Below are positions 11,706-23,448 of a stretch of 64,000 nucleotides of DNA, piece after piece; the stretch's first letter is position 1, and each line of letters opens with the position of its first letter. A program made the translations under genes and the position numbers. The stretch comes from Lantana camara. Lineage: Eukaryota > Streptophyta > Magnoliopsida > Lamiales > Verbenaceae. Under the pieces are notes generated by a model. The model was not told the origin of the DNA. It made no database searches and saw only the letters and a program-made list of their open reading frames with translations. Location of the stretch: positions 48,109,001-48,173,000 of the forward strand of contig CM074858.1 of assembly GCA_037501455.1 (NCBI GenBank), given 5' to 3'.

Positions 11706-11722
11706 ACTCCCCCACACTTAAA
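11706..11722 (-). other. Athila polypurine tract
   Basis: On the minus strand, AGTTTAAGTGTGGGGGAGT directly precedes the LTR start TGATAAG. Confidence 0.9.
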
Positions 11723-13387
11723 CTATTGCTCGTCCTCGAGTAATCCAACAATCATTTGAAAAGTCAATCCACATTCAAACAAATTCGCCTTAGCCAATCG
11801 TCGAGTCGTCACAAGAGAATTGGCATATCAAAAGCATTACTAACAAACACGAAGTTCAACAAGAAGAGTATAAATAGCATACCCTCGTGAAGGTGACTGA
11901 ATTAACCGAATAAATGCACAATTTTCACTTAAATTAGTTTATGGCTTTCTCCTAGGCACCTAATATGTTTTAGGAATACATTTTCATGCCTATCTCCACT
12001 AATGTAGTCAATAAAAGAATTGGGATCGAAAGGTCTTTCGTGGCTTGTAATGCAGGCTTAAGGTATCTGTTATGGAATTTTTGGCCTAAAAGTGACTAAA
12101 CACCGAAGCTTACATCGTAATATTACAAAGCATTCAACCCCTTTCACTCAACATTTCATTATTTTCCCCCACACTTGGATGTTTAAATACAACTTCGCTT
12201 TAATTTCAACACTTTTCCTCATTTATGAATCGTTTCTTTTCTTGCTCAATTTGTTTCTTTTGATTCTCTATTCTCAATTCTTCTTTTCTTTACGCTATAA
12301 TTACTTTCTCAAGTAATTCTCTCGACATTTGAGAATTCGAACTCTCAACCCAATAATAAACCCAAACGAGTAAGCTCGGTGTGATGAAATAAACGGTAGG
12401 ATGTAATATTGTTGTGCTTGGCTTGTAACGTGGCTAAGAACAAAAATTTGGACAACAATTAAGCTCAACGGGGTCAAAAAGATTGCGTTATTTAGTGAAT
12501 GGCTACAACCAAAAAGGGTTATCCTCTGACAACGATGGCCTAAGTCATTTCCCAACTCATTCATCAACTGATTATTTCGCCTCGAAAGACACTCAAATGC
12601 ATTCTTATTCATATTAAGGTCTATTCGAAAAACATAAACGTTTTTCGAGTGACTAAAGTGCATAAATTCGTTTAAAAAGTGCACGAGAAATGAGGGCATG
12701 CTAGCACACTAGACTCATCTCCACTCATGTAAGTGTTCACATAATCGACTGGCCTACCCAATCTCATAACAACTCCTCAATCACCCTAAGCAAAAATATT
12801 TGAGAAAGGAGTCAATTCGTGATAATCATCTTCAAACTCAAGAGGTAAGCAGAGTCAATTGTTAAAATTGTTAAAATTTCTACCTAACCAAGTATAATAC
12901 AAATAGCTCTTAATTCACTCCTCCCCCACACTTAGCAAATGCAATGTCCACATGCAATAAATAAAGGAAAAGTTTAGAAGACTCCCTCAAATGAAGAACC
13001 GGCAACGGGAACATGCAAAGCTACCTGTAACCCTGAACACATGTAACTTGAAACACGGACCAAGTGCTAAAAATAGCAAATGATAAATCAACATGCATCA
13101 ATCATTTGCGCATACAAGTCACACACAATAATGCTTAATTGGACAAAAACAATCCTAGAAATGCACCTGAACCAACAAAAGTCTAAACTTATTATAGAGA
13201 GCAGTCATCACAAGTTTAGAAGACACAAAATAAGTACCAACATTCAGAGAATATTAAGTCCTAACATACCAACCTACAAGATCAAAATATTTCGAGAAAA
13301 GCAATAAAGTAGCAAAACCCTACACTTGGGATGGTAAAATAACACAAGCAATCATTGAGGAGGCGGAGGTTGAGATGGCTTGATGTT
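11723..13387 (-). other. Athila 3' non-coding region with extra PPT-like tracts
   Basis: About 1.66 kb without a convincing frame lies between the env-like ORF and the PPT. Minus-strand tracts resembling the PPT (AAGTGTGGGGGA) recur at about 12162-12178 and 12917-12934. The 132-codon frame at 12301-12699 has no recognisable motif and is not called. Confidence 0.7.
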
Positions 13388-14494
13388 TCATTGTTGGAGG
13401 AGAAGAAGGATGTTGGCATCCGTATTCTCTTGGCGGCGCATCAACTCGACTTGATTGTCTAAAGAGGTGTCTTGGTATGAAGCAAACTCAACGGATAGTA
13501 CTTGAACTCGATCATAGACGTCATTGATGTCATGGTGAATCAGCTCCGGTTGAGTCACCTCTTGCTCATCATCTTGATGGAACAAAACCAATTGTGCTTC
13601 ATTTAGGTCCTCGTAGCGAGTGACTCCAAGATTATACAGTTTAGTCAGTCGGGCATGATCACTCTCCGGCCAAAAGAAAACGGTTTGGTGCAACGGCGAG
13701 CCCCACTTCTTCATAACTTTCATGTTAATGAAAGTTTGCTCGTCAAGGAATATCTTCTTATCCGTCGGGGGAGCTCCATTTGGCATCCAACCACAAGCCA
13801 ATACCATCATCATTACATAGCCTCCATGGCAAAAGTCACTATTCTCACTTTGTGCCGCCGTCTCCATCTTCTCCATTAGAAAATTCAGACCAAAGATATG
13901 TTGTCCACCCCTCCTCATCAAAGACATCACCCATAACTCCCACGAGTTTATATTGCCCTCACTGTTTCCTCTTGTAAAAATTCCCGAAGGAAGAGTCTTA
14001 TGCACAATTCGCCATAATCCGGAAGTAAGACTAGCAGCTTTGGTGTTGGTCGGATGATATGCATCAATTCCGTCCTTAATTCCCAGGGCAAAAAGTTCCT
14101 CGGTCCGAACATCGGAGTCGGACCATTCCTCCGGGAAATCACAAACCCCTTCTGGAAAGTGAAAGATTTGTTGGAGTTGTGAGGCTCTGAGTGTGTGCCT
14201 TCGACCATTAATTTGGAAAGAAGCCACCGGATTCTCCCACTTAAAGGTACGAATAAACTCGCAGGTGAGGGCCTCATAGGTGTAATCAGGTTTTGTCACG
14301 AATTTCCACCAAACAATAGCGTCAAAAAGTCTTTTCAACGGCAGTTTAATATCCAGGAAGAATAAAGAGTCCTCATCCAGAAACTTGGTGGACCTCAATA
14401 TACGGGTTTTGGACTCCTCAACAGCCTTGCCTTTACCCTTTTTTGAAGATGGACCAGCTTCATCAGTGTGCGTACGTTTACTATCACGGCCCAT
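13388..14494 (-). CDS. Athila ORF1 protein (env-like, third ORF), 368 aa
   Basis: This open frame of 368 codons lies downstream of pol on the element's strand, the place where Athila elements carry their extra ORF. The sequence resembles the Athila ORF-1 family: a basic, Lys/Ser-rich N-terminus (residues 5-25, KKGKGKAVEE) that could act as a nuclear signal, a Trp/Phe-rich middle (about 62-90, with WWKF and TFKW), a QLQQIFHFPEGV motif (about 106-117) and a Gln-rich C-terminus. The role of this protein is not established; it has been called env-like from position only. I see no signal peptide and no obvious membrane segment, which argues against a working envelope. The ATG at 14494 is the first in the frame and is preceded by stops. 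The frame is unbroken although gag and RT are dead. The roughly 4.5 kb between it and integrase includes the inserted solo LTR B1. Confidence 0.8.
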   Translation of the reverse strand: MGRDSKRTHTDEAGPSSKKGKGKAVEESKTRILRSTKFLDEDSLFFLDIKLPLKRLFDAIVWWKFVTKPDYTYEALTCEFIRTFKWENPVASFQINGRRHTLRASQLQQIFHFPEGVCDFPEEWSDSDVRTEELFALGIKDGIDAYHPTNTKAASLTSGLWRIVHKTLPSGIFTRGNSEGNINSWELWVMSLMRRGGQHIFGLNFLMEKMETAAQSENSDFCHGGYVMMMVLACGWMPNGAPPTDKKIFLDEQTFINMKVMKKWGSPLHQTVFFWPESDHARLTKLYNLGVTRYEDLNEAQLVLFHQDDEQEVTQPELIHHDINDVYDRVQVLSVEFASYQDTSLDNQVELMRRQENTDANILLLLQQ

Positions 14495-15685
14495 TTCCTA
14501 AACAAAAATGGAAATGTCAAAATACAATCAAGAATTCAAGTCAACGCTTAAAGGCACAATTCAACGAACAACTGAGGAGTAAAACTGAAAGGTTGGTGTT
14601 CTAACAAACTTTGCTGGTTTAAACTCTTAGCCACTTAGCAAAAATCACAAAAATTCATTAACTTAGCAAAATTCTCTTCAATTGTCAACTTAAGCCTATG
14701 ACATTTTCAATATTCAACCAATACTAGGCTAGAGTTGGACTAACACTGCAAATTGGTTCAAAGTCGTATATCAAACTACAAGTTTCCTCAAATAGTGTAG
14801 CCTAAAGATTTTTCAAAGATACGACCAAAATTAGGCTATATTATGGAAAATTTTGCAACTTTGTTCCACAAAACAACAAGAGGATAACACACACACCTAA
14901 AATAACAATCCATGTTCATATTGGCATTTCAACAAACACTTGGTGTGCATACTTTTAAAGATTTGGGTTTTTCAGAAATTTGTTGAGTTGTATCTTTCAT
15001 TATGGAGAATGTCAACAATTAAGCCACAATAAAGCATAAGAAACACCTAACAATAACTTAAACTCAGACTTTCCCAGGAATTTCGGCCAACCCTAAGCTA
15101 GAGTTTTCAAAAGTTTCAAAATTGCTCAAAATTAGTCCAAAATGTGCAGAATTCATCCCATAATCAACAAATGTTCAAAATAACTCAAGATTTCAACCAA
15201 ACAACCCATTGGGGGGGGGGTGTAGGGTTCGAATATAGGGTAAAATTTTGAAACTAAAAATTAAAGAGAAAAGGGGAGAAAACTTACCAAGATAGAGGAA
15301 GAAAGAGATGAGAGAATCAGAGTGCTGTTTCCTTGACTCCGGTTGTCGGTTCTGCTATGTTGCCGAGAGAGAGAGAGAGCGAGAGGGGAAAATTTTGGGG
15401 TTGAAGATGAGTGGAATGAAATGAGAAAGAAACTGATGCGGCAGTCTAGGGTTAAGGTGGTAAAAGTCATGTTTTAGGTTTACGATTTAACACGAAAAAC
15501 GTGTTGTTAAAAGCTCAAGAATCGTGTCAGGACAAATCCAAACGCCCGTTTGGTGTTTCAGTTCAAAAAAGAAACGGGCGTTTGGGGTATGAAAATTTGG
15601 GGACAGTAGGTTTTGAAACGGGCGTTTGGTAACATAGAGCAAACTCCAAACGCCCGTTTAGATAGGCTACAATCGTTACAGTAGG
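14495..15685 (-). other. Athila pol-env spacer, left part, with palindromes
   Basis: No gene is seen. It contains a G10 run at 15211-15220. From about 15538 to 15660 it carries more copies of the Athila LTR palindrome in both orientations (CCAAACGCCCGTTTGG and AAACGGGCGTTTGG), with a CAGTAGGT phrase beside several of them. The spacer continues at 18395 after solo LTR B1. Confidence 0.75.
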
Positions 15686-16187
15686 TGTAACGCCCCGTTT
15701 TCCATTATGCATTATGTGATATATTAAATTTCGTAACATTATATGCCTTATATTCTCATATATTTATATGAACTTCCATTAACGTGAAATTTACGTGAAT
15801 TAATTGATAACGTGTCTTATTGATATTATGTGACCTTATTTGACCATTTCATAAATTTAATGACTTAATTGCATAACATGAATTGGAGTTAAGTGATCAT
15901 ATTCCATGAGATGAGATTTCATTGCATTCATTCATATAGACTAGGGACTTAATTGCAAAATGAGGTGATTCATGCATTTGAGTGGAAGACTTTTGTAAAT
16001 ATCTCATTCATCTCTTCCATTTCATTTCATTTCATCAAAACTTCACACACACACACACTAAATCACGGTATTAACACCAAGAAGAAGGAAGAAGATTTTA
16101 TCTCAAGACCAAGCTTGAATTCAAGTGGAATTGCATAAGTGAAGCATCATCATATCATCCTTTCTCATCTTCTTCATTTCTTTCAAG

Positions 16188-17231
16188 GTATATGTATGTA
16201 TATGTGATGAATATCTTGAGCATATGTGAAGTTAGGGTTTTGATCCTTGAAGAATAACTTGTGCATATATGATTAAAAGCATGCTTAGGCTCATTATACT
16301 TGATAACTTGCATGAATTTATGAGTTATGTGAAGGTTGGAAATCATGAGAATATATGGGTTTTGGATGAGGATTTCTTGATGATTATGTATGTTTACTTG
16401 GATTAAATGGTGTCTAATTGATATATACGAGTTATATGCATGATATATGTTAGCTTTGAGTTGATTCTTGCATTGATTTGGTGTTTATAAGGCTTGGGAG
16501 CCAACTCCCGTACATATACCCTGTTTTTCCCCTGTTTTTCGCCTAGAATACTTCCAAACGCCCGTTTGGGATTCTAGTTATAACACCAAACGCCCATTTA
16601 GGAACCTACTGCCTCCCTCGAGCCTTTCCAAATGCCCGTTTGGGTTTCCAAACCATTTTTCAAACGCCCGTTTCTCCCTCATACGAACTCCAATTGACTT
16701 GATTTTTTAACTCACGAAAACCTATTGAAGTCTAGAACAACCTCCAATTAGAATCATCTCAATATATTTTCTAGTTGGAGAGTTATAATCAATTCTTTTA
16801 GGTGTCACGCCACTTTCCCGACAAACTGCACTCGCCTAACTTCAAGCGCGTGCCATTTTCTCCTCGCTTTGAACTAGAAAACGAGCTATATATCATCGGA
16901 AAGGTCTTTTTGTCTAGTTTCATTTTGCAACAAACAAAACTCAATTACCTTTTCTAGAATTAAAGATATTCCAGTTTTCCCTCAGCTTGTACGTTTCCTA
17001 AAATTGTCCATTTTTGCCAAACTTCACCAAAACCTCTCTTATTGCATTCCTTTCACTTCCTTAGCTCCTGTATGTGAATTATATGATATATATGCTTAGT
17101 TAACTGATAATTATGCTCTTATTTGACATTCCTTAATTGTGATTGCATGACATATTGATCATGACGTTGTCGTGCATCGTAATTGGTTCATATAAGTCGT
17201 GTCTCACAAACACTTGTCCCTTTTTACACAG
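16188..17231 (+). other. Putative intron in solo LTR B1 (1044 bp)
   Basis: The donor is TTTCAAG|GTATATG at 16188. The acceptor is CCCTTTTTACACAG, ending at 17231. LB LTRs run directly from the corresponding upstream sequence (catttcttcttccatcttgag) into the downstream exon, with this segment absent. The palindrome cluster starts 366 nt after the donor. Confidence 0.65.
16554..16673. repeat. Palindrome cluster in B1 intron
   Basis: Four copies: CCAAACGCCCGTTTGG at 16554-16569, with variants at 16586-16600, 16628-16643 and 16661-16673. The motif is the one found in Athila, although the LTRs are otherwise unrelated. Confidence 0.9.
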
Positions 17232-18394
17232 ATCTTCTTCCAGTTGATGAGGAGCAAGCTTTATAATTGTATCCTTGTTGTATTGTCGACACAGGTGAGG
17301 TTTAATTTCTAGATATATAGAACCCTTACAACCCTATGTGATCTTTCGGCTAAAATGTATATATATATATATATATATATATCTTTCTCAAAACATTTAT
17401 AGATTGTAAATGATTTATCGTGACATATTGAACTTATTGTGATTGATTGATTGATTGTTTTGGCGAGTAAAGCATGTTCACTTTGGGCCCGAGGGTAGTG
17501 TATTGAGTAATCCGGGGAGGCATCGGGCCGACGGTGATCTCTTGCCCTATCCTCACCTATTATTGGGGTCACCCCTGAATCCACCAGGAGGTTTGGTGGA
17601 GGAAGAAGCCCGCCGGGCGTAGGGACTCATGAACCCTATGCCCAGATTGATTGGGTGGTGGGGCCTTGCAATCCCACCATCACCCGGAGGAAGAAGGGTA
17701 TTGGAACTGCTACTTGTGCACTGTAAATTGATTGCTTGATCACCTAATCACTTAATAACTGAATGATTGTACACTGTCGGAGTAAGGTTGGAGAATTGCC
17801 CTTACTCACCGGGCCACTGATTGATTGATTGAAATTGATTATAGTGTCTAATCTGATAGTTGTAATCTCGGGCGAGTTCTAATTATTCTATTCTTGATCT
17901 TATATTGTTTTCTTTTATAAAACCTTACCTGAGGTTATGACTTGCATGGTAATTACGTTAATATTTATTTATAAACCCCTCGCTCAGTCTTTCATAGACT
18001 GACACCTCACACTTTTCAGGTCTGCAGGTTGCATGCTAGGCGGGATCGAGTCAGGTCTTTTATTTTGTGGGTCTAGCACTTGTCGGTCTCATTTTCATGT
18101 ACATTATTGATGCTTATGTATATGTATCGTTATTGAACTTTATGAAACTTTTGGAAGATGGTTTGTATTGAAGGGATGGAAATGAACTTGATTTAATGAA
18201 ATGAATGTAAATTATGTTTTCCTTTGATTGTTATGCATTGTTGTATATAATTGAGGGTTAGTCCCGCCTAGCTAGTGTTTCTTTTCTCTTGTCATCCGTT
18301 CACTATAGTCTCAGTTCATGTACGGATTTTCCATTTCGTATGTGGACTGAGCTATAGTGCGGGGGTGTGGCATCTCGGTGTTCCGGGTGCTACA

Positions 18395-18973
18395 GTAGGT
18401 GTTGAAACGCCCGTTTCAAAATTGTTCAGCCAAGTCGGGCGTTTCAAAATTGTTTAGCCAAGTCACACGGCATTTGAGGTATGAAAGAATTACACAAACC
18501 TCCCCTCTCGACTTACCGGTGCATTAACTCATTAGACATGAAGTCTAACCCGAAAATATTGTAAGAAACGGATCAAAGAATACCGAAATACTCCCAATAA
18601 CAGCCCAAAATCAACCAAATTTCACAATAACAACACATAATCGATGCTTAAACATATTGCAATCAACACCTTCAAATTAAATATGCAAATATAATCCATA
18701 ATGCATCAAATTCAAGTGATTTGCACAATCACACTCATCACAAGCAAAATGGGAAACAATAAATGGACCTCAATTTATAATTTCGAACCAAAAGCACGGT
18801 CCAAACATCCATTAGCACAAAAGTGAAGCTACTCCGAACGAACAAAGGTAAACCTACAAAGAAGGCAATAAACAAGAACCATGAGACAAACCAAGCAAGA
18901 AGAGAAAAGATAGAAAGAAAAGGGAAAGAAGTAGTTCTAAGTTTATAGTCACTAGTTCGACTTTGTCACCACA
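18395..18973 (-). other. Athila pol-env spacer, right part
   Basis: Starts with the second GTAGG copy, then two further half-palindromes (AAACGCCCGTTTC and GGGCGTTTC, about 18404-18450). The remaining roughly 500 bp up to the integrase stop are A-rich, with no gene seen. Confidence 0.7.
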
Positions 18974-20245
18974 TTAGATGGTCGGAATGGTGAGCACACA
19001 CGAGATGCTCTTCTCAATGGCCTCTCCCACAAAATAATGCTTCAACCGTTGTCCATTAACGAGGAAAGTGCCAGATTTTTCGTTTCCAATCTCCACTGCT
19101 CCATTTTCAAGAACTTTAACGACTTGAAAAGGACCTGACCATCTAGATTTCAACTTTTCGGGAAATAATTTCAACCTTGAATTAAACAACAACACGAGTT
19201 GTCCCACTTTGAACTCCTTCACCCGAATGTGTTTGTCATGCCATCTCTTTGTCATTTCTTTGTATAACTTTGCATTCTCATAGGCATTAAGCCTAAATTC
19301 CTCAAGCTCATGAAGTTGTAGGGCCCTATTTTCCCCTACTTGATTAAGATCGAAATTGATAGCTTGAATGGCCCAATACGCTTTGTGCTCAAGCTCGACC
19401 GGAAGGTGGCAAGCCTTGCCATAGACCAACATATACGGAGATGTCCCAATCGGTGTCTTGAAAGCTGTCTGGTACACCCACAACGCATCATCCAATTTGA
19501 TTGCCCAATCCTTCCTTGAGCTACTCACGGTGTTTTCAAGGATGTGCTTAATTTCTCGATTGGAAATTTCGACTTGTCCGCTCGATTGTGGGTGATATGG
19601 GGTTGCCACCCGGTGGTGAACTCCATACTTCTTTAAGAGAATTTCCAAAGGTTTGTTGCAAAAATGGGACCCTCCATCGCTTATGAGAGTCCTTGGGACT
19701 CCAAATCTAGTGAAAATGTTCTTCTTTAAAAACTTCAATACAACCTTCGAATCAGTCGTGGGACTTGCCACGGCCTCTACCCATTTAGACACGTAATCAA
19801 CGCCTACTAGGATGTATTGATTGCCATGGGATGACGGGAATGGGCCCATAAAGTCGATGCCCCATACATCAAACACCTCTATCTCCAAAATATATCTCAG
19901 TGGCATCTCATCTCTCCTCCCTATGTTTCCCGTTCTTTGACAAGAGTCACACCTCTCTACGAACATATGTGCATCTTTAAACAAAAAAGGCCACCAAAAA
20001 GCCGATTGTAGAACTTTTGCCGCTGTCTTTCTTGAACTCGAGTGGCCTCCATAGGGGCTTGCATGACAACCATTCAAAATCTTGTCAACTTCATCCTCGG
20101 GTACACATCTTCTCACCAATCCATCTGAGCAATTCTTGTAAAGTAACGACTCCTCCCAAAAATAATACTTTGCATCGGACAGAAATTTCCTTCTTTGGTG
20201 GAAGCTCAAATCGGGTGGTATGATCCTACTCACTAGGTAATTCAC
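18974..20245 (-). CDS. pol: Athila pol fragment: integrase, 423 aa open frame
   Basis: Retroviral-type integrase, which would join element cDNA to chromosomal DNA in the nucleus. Visible in order: an HHCC zinc-binding domain (His61, His68, Cys99, Cys102); the rve catalytic core with Asp131 (GIDFMG), Asp190 (SDGGSHF) and Glu226 (SSGQVEIS), a DD35E triad with 35 residues between Asp190 and Glu226; and a C-terminal region with [32 protein letters not shown] sequence (about 345-385), typical of Athila and Tat elements and without a chromodomain. In an intact element this is the C-terminal part of one pol polyprotein, so the ATG at 20245 is only the first Met after the break and not a natural start. 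It is in another frame from RT, so a frameshift lies near 20250-20290. All catalytic residues are present, but no functional polyprotein can reach it. Confidence 0.93.
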   Translation of the reverse strand: MNYLVSRIIPPDLSFHQRRKFLSDAKYYFWEESLLYKNCSDGLVRRCVPEDEVDKILNGCHASPYGGHSSSRKTAAKVLQSAFWWPFLFKDAHMFVERCDSCQRTGNIGRRDEMPLRYILEIEVFDVWGIDFMGPFPSSHGNQYILVGVDYVSKWVEAVASPTTDSKVVLKFLKKNIFTRFGVPRTLISDGGSHFCNKPLEILLKKYGVHHRVATPYHPQSSGQVEISNREIKHILENTVSSSRKDWAIKLDDALWVYQTAFKTPIGTSPYMLVYGKACHLPVELEHKAYWAIQAINFDLNQVGENRALQLHELEEFRLNAYENAKLYKEMTKRWHDKHIRVKEFKVGQLVLLFNSRLKLFPEKLKSRWSGPFQVVKVLENGAVEIGNEKSGTFLVNGQRLKHYFVGEAIEKSISCVLTIPTI

Positions 20246-20568
20246 GAAATCCGCGTAGCATGGAACTTCCGAAACTAATTAAAAAATTGTTCATCCGGAA
20301 AATTTTCAGCTATGCTCATCTTGCGTTCTTCCTCATTCTCCTCGAGCTCCAAACGAGATAAGTGGTCTGCTACCACATTCTCCTATCCCTTCTTATCTCG
20401 GGTCTCAAGATCAAATTCTTGAAGTAGAAAAATCCATCTAATGAGACGAGGTTTGGAATCCTTCTTTGAGAACAAGTATTTGATAGTTGCATGATTCGTG
20501 TAAACCACCGTCTTCGATCCTATCAAATACGAACGAAATTTATCAAATGCATGCACAATTTATAGTAA
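20246..20568 (-). pseudogene. pol: Athila pol fragment: rest of RNase H and link to integrase, broken
   Basis: Continues the RT frame past its stop at 20566-20568. Recognisable RNase H sequence remains ([10 protein letters not shown], then [10 protein letters not shown] and ADHLSRLE) but is interrupted by several in-frame stops: at the start of the segment, shortly after it, and again before the ADHLSRLE motif. In the normal YTDHAAL motif the Asp is replaced by Asn. The frame is then lost before integrase. Confidence 0.85.
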
Positions 20569-21744
20569 TTATTTTTTAGTGGTTGCATAGTTTAATTGTG
20601 CATCATTTAGCGTCTTGCTAGAATATGCTATAACGTGTAAACGTTTCTCCCTTTTTTGACCAAGAACAGCTCCTACAGCCAAGTTACTTGCATCGCACAT
20701 TAGCTCAAAAGGTAAAGTCCAGTCCGGTGCCACCATAGTTGGGGCTGAAGTAAGCTCCTTTTTCAACCTATCAAAAGCAAGCAAACAATCATTATCAAAT
20801 ACAAATTCAGCATCCTTTTGTAAAAGCTTGCAAAGCGGCAAGGTAATCTTGGAGAAATCCTTGATAAACCTACGATAAAATCCGGCATGACCAAGGAAAC
20901 TCCTAACTCCCTTAACATTGGCGGGTGGTGGCAATTTAGCAATGACTTCAAACTTAGCTCGATCCACTTCAATTCCCTTGGCCGAAATGCGATGGCCTAG
21001 GACAATTCCTTCACGCACCATGAAGTGGCACTTCTCCCAATTTAGCACCAAATTAGTATCTTCACAACGTTTCAACACATTAGTAAGATTAACAAGGCAT
21101 GCATCAAATGAAGACCCAAACACCAAAAAATCATCCAAAAAGATTTCCATTGTTCGCTCAATAAAATCCGAGAAAATTGCCATCATGCAAAGTTGGAACG
21201 TAGCCGGTGCATTATAAAGACCAAATGGCATTCTTCTAAAAGTAAAAGTGCCATAGGGGCAAGTGAAAGTGCATTTTTCTTGATCCTCGGGTGATATGGC
21301 AATTTTGTTATAACCCGAGTATCCATCTAGAAAGCAATAGTATTCATGACCGGCTAACCTCTCTAACATTTGATCAATGAAAGGCAATGGGAAATGGTCC
21401 TTACGGGTTGCATTGTTCAATATCCTATAATCTATGCACACTCTCCATCCTGTAACCATGCGTGTAGGGATAAGTTCATTATTTTCATTTCTAATAACCG
21501 TCATCCCTCCCCTTTTCGGTACAACTTGTACCGGACTAACCCCTGAGCTATCCGAAATCGGGTAAATTATACCCGCATCTAACAATTTTAACACCTCGGC
21601 TCTTACAACTTCTTTCATATTCGGGTTTAACCTACGTTGATGCTCGATAGAGGGTTTATGGTTATCTTCCATCAAGATTCTATGCATGCAAATTGAGGGA
21701 CTAATTCCCTTGATATCCGAAATTGACCATCCTAAAGCTTTTAC
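20569..21744 (-). pseudogene. pol: Athila pol fragment: reverse transcriptase and start of RNase H
   Basis: RNA-dependent DNA polymerase of the Ty3/gypsy type. From the first Met of the open stretch (21687), the frame shows the RT fingers (SSGVSPVQVVPKRGG, 48-61), GWRVCIDYR (80-88), the first catalytic Asp in FLDGYSGY (Asp121), RRMPFGLYNAPATF (151-164) and the catalytic FLDD box (183-186). The last box normally reads FMDD in Athila. RNase H begins near residue 329 (FELMCDAS) and stops after about 45 residues. The piece is separated from the upstream protease frame by an in-frame TGA at 21745-21747 and from downstream RNase H by TAA at 20566-20568, so no full enzyme is made. Confidence 0.93.
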
Positions 21745-21747
21745 ATT

Positions 21748-22365
21748 TCATAAAACACGCAATAAAGCATCTAATTGTGCATCATTTAGATCCAAAGACA
21801 TAATAACCGACAAACTCTCATTATCATCGAGATACACATATTTTAAATGAGAGGGGAGGGGTTTCAAAACAAGTACGGGAGCCTTAACATAAGAAGGGGG
21901 AGGAAGGGGTTTACCACTCCCCAATCCCTCAAAGTAGTACCTCCTTTGGAAGGGAACGAAGGGTGTGGCCTCCAATGCTTTGACATATGACTCAAGCTCT
22001 AGAAGGATTACCTCTTCTCCCTCAGTCTTCTCAAAATCTCCTAAGCAAAGCTCTAACGGATCCTTGTTGTGCAACTCAAACATGCGGTGATCCTCTACAA
22101 CTTCAACTCGAAAACACTTTTCCTCCACGGTGGGACTCTTCATTGCCTTGTACAAGTTGAATTCTACCTTTTCTTCACCGACTAGTAGGGTAAGGCGTCC
22201 ATTTTTTACGTCAATCAATGCTCCGACCGTATCTAGGAACGGCCTTCCCAAAATAAGAGACTTGCTCTCATCATCACCTATATCAAGAACAACTAGATCC
22301 ACCGGTATGTAATACTTTCCCACATTGACTAAAACATCATCAAGCACTCCCATTGGATACTTCAC
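21748..22365 (-). pseudogene. pol: Athila pol fragment: protease C-terminal half and protease-RT linker
   Basis: In frame with the pieces before and after it, and bounded by stops at 22366-22368 (TGA) and 21745-21747 (TGA). LILGRPFL (about residues 37-44 from 22365) is the usual C-terminal motif of retrotransposon aspartic proteases. The following roughly 150 residues are the acidic, Pro-rich linker common in Athila before RT. Confidence 0.85.
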
Positions 22366-22368
22366 CGA

Positions 22369-23040
22369 TCAATCCGCGAGTTGTAAAGTCATATTGGTTG
22401 GCCTTAGCTCCTTCAAGCCCAATTTCCTACAAGTAGCTAAAGAAATTAGACTTACACTCGCTCCTAAATCACATAAGGCATTATCGAAATGTAAAGAACC
22501 AATGGTGAGAGTGATAGAAAAACTCCCAGGATCCTTGAGCTTCGGTGGAAGTTTTCTTTGTATGATAGCACTACACTCTTCGGTGAGTGCAATAGTCGTA
22601 AAGTTCTCCAACTTCTTCTTGTTTGATACGAGCTCCTTCAAAAACTTTAAATAATATGGCATTTGAGCTAATACCTTGGCAAATGGTATATTGATATGAT
22701 GTTGCTTGAGCATAGTAAGGAACTTCTCAAATTGCTTTTCCTTTGCTTGTTTTTGAAGCCTTTGTGGAAATGGCACCAGAGGAACATAAGGTTTAGGTGG
22801 AATGTAAACATTTGGCTTCAAAGGGGGCTCTTCTTCTTTGTCATTGTGCTCATCCAAATTTGATTTGTCCACTTTTATCTCCCCTTCTTGTTCCTTTCCC
22901 TCATTCCCCTTCTTGTCCTTCAACTCTTCCATTTTATTCATCTTTGCTTTTCCCTTTTCAACATTAACATCCGCTAACTTCTCTTGTTTGTTTGCACCAC
23001 TCGAACCGGACTCATGCCGTGTAGGCAAAGGTGACTCATC
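22369..23040 (-). pseudogene. pol: Athila fragment: gag-protease linker and protease active site
   Basis: A highly charged Lys/Glu stretch (about residues 12-70 from 23028) and a Pro-rich PPKPYVPLVPFPQR segment (77-90) lead into KEKQFEKFLTMLKQ (96-109) and the aspartic protease motif DLGASVSLIS (187-196), the Athila version of D-T/S-G. It is bounded upstream by an in-frame stop at 23041-23043 and downstream by the stop at 22366-22368. Stretches like QFEKFLTMLKQ..INIPFAKVLAQMPYY are characteristic of Athila polyproteins. Confidence 0.88.
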
Positions 23041-23043
23041 CTA

Positions 23044-23448
23044 AGCTTTTCCGCTTCTAAGAGTTATAGCCTTGCAATGCTCTCTTGGATTTGCATCCGT
23101 CTTGCTAGGGAGCATCCCTTGTGGCCTAGGATTTATAGCATTAGCAAGTTGCCCAATTTGGATTTCAATGTTTCGGTTTTGTGTAACCACTTGATCCACT
23201 TGTGTTTTCAAATTCTTGAAGTGATCCAAGGAAACATTAAGGAACTTCTCAAATACGGCTTCCCATCCTTGCTTTTCGGATTGTTGATGAGGAGGTTGGG
23301 GTTTGATATTGAGGTTGATGTTGAGGGGGTGGTGTACGAAATTGAGGAGAAGGTGGTTGGTATTGGTTTTGAGGTGGGAATGGAGGAGGGTGTTGTTGGT
23401 TTTGGGGTTGTCTTGGTTAGAAAGGTGGTTTTGGTGTACTTTGAACAT
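23044..23448 (-). pseudogene. gag: Athila gag C-terminal region (linker), frameshifted from gag
   Basis: A Gln/Pro/Asn-rich region, then a coiled-coil-like stretch (FEKFLNVSLDHFKNLKTQ) and a conserved QIGQLANAINPRPQG motif followed by CKAITLRSGK, typical of the Athila gag-pol junction. It is offset by one base from the gag and zinc-knuckle frame, so a frameshift lies near 23417-23448. It ends at the in-frame stop 23041-23043. Confidence 0.85.

Larger units (their letters stand above)
15686..18394 (+). mobile_element. Solo LTR B1 (2709 bp), TSD GTAGG
   Basis: It starts TGTAACGCCCCG and ends GGGTGCTACA. GTAGG is duplicated at 15681-15685 and 18395-18399. There is no PBS or interior, so this is a solo LTR left by LTR-LTR recombination. 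It is related to the LTRs of element LB (54952 and 60155): the first 500 bp and the last 1.1 kb align, while the middle 1 kb is missing in LB. Palindromes of the Athila type lie at 16554-16673, a (TA)n run at 17357-17382 and the conserved hairpin at 17984-18003. Confidence 0.95.

Noticed and set aside
12301..12699. 132-codon minus-strand frame
   Set aside because: It lies in the Athila 3' non-coding region, with no motif and no family resemblance that I can see.
17357..17382. (TA)n runs here and at 44120, 45797 and 63463 as possible origins or matrix sites
   Set aside because: They are ordinary microsatellites inside LTRs; nothing else supports a special function.
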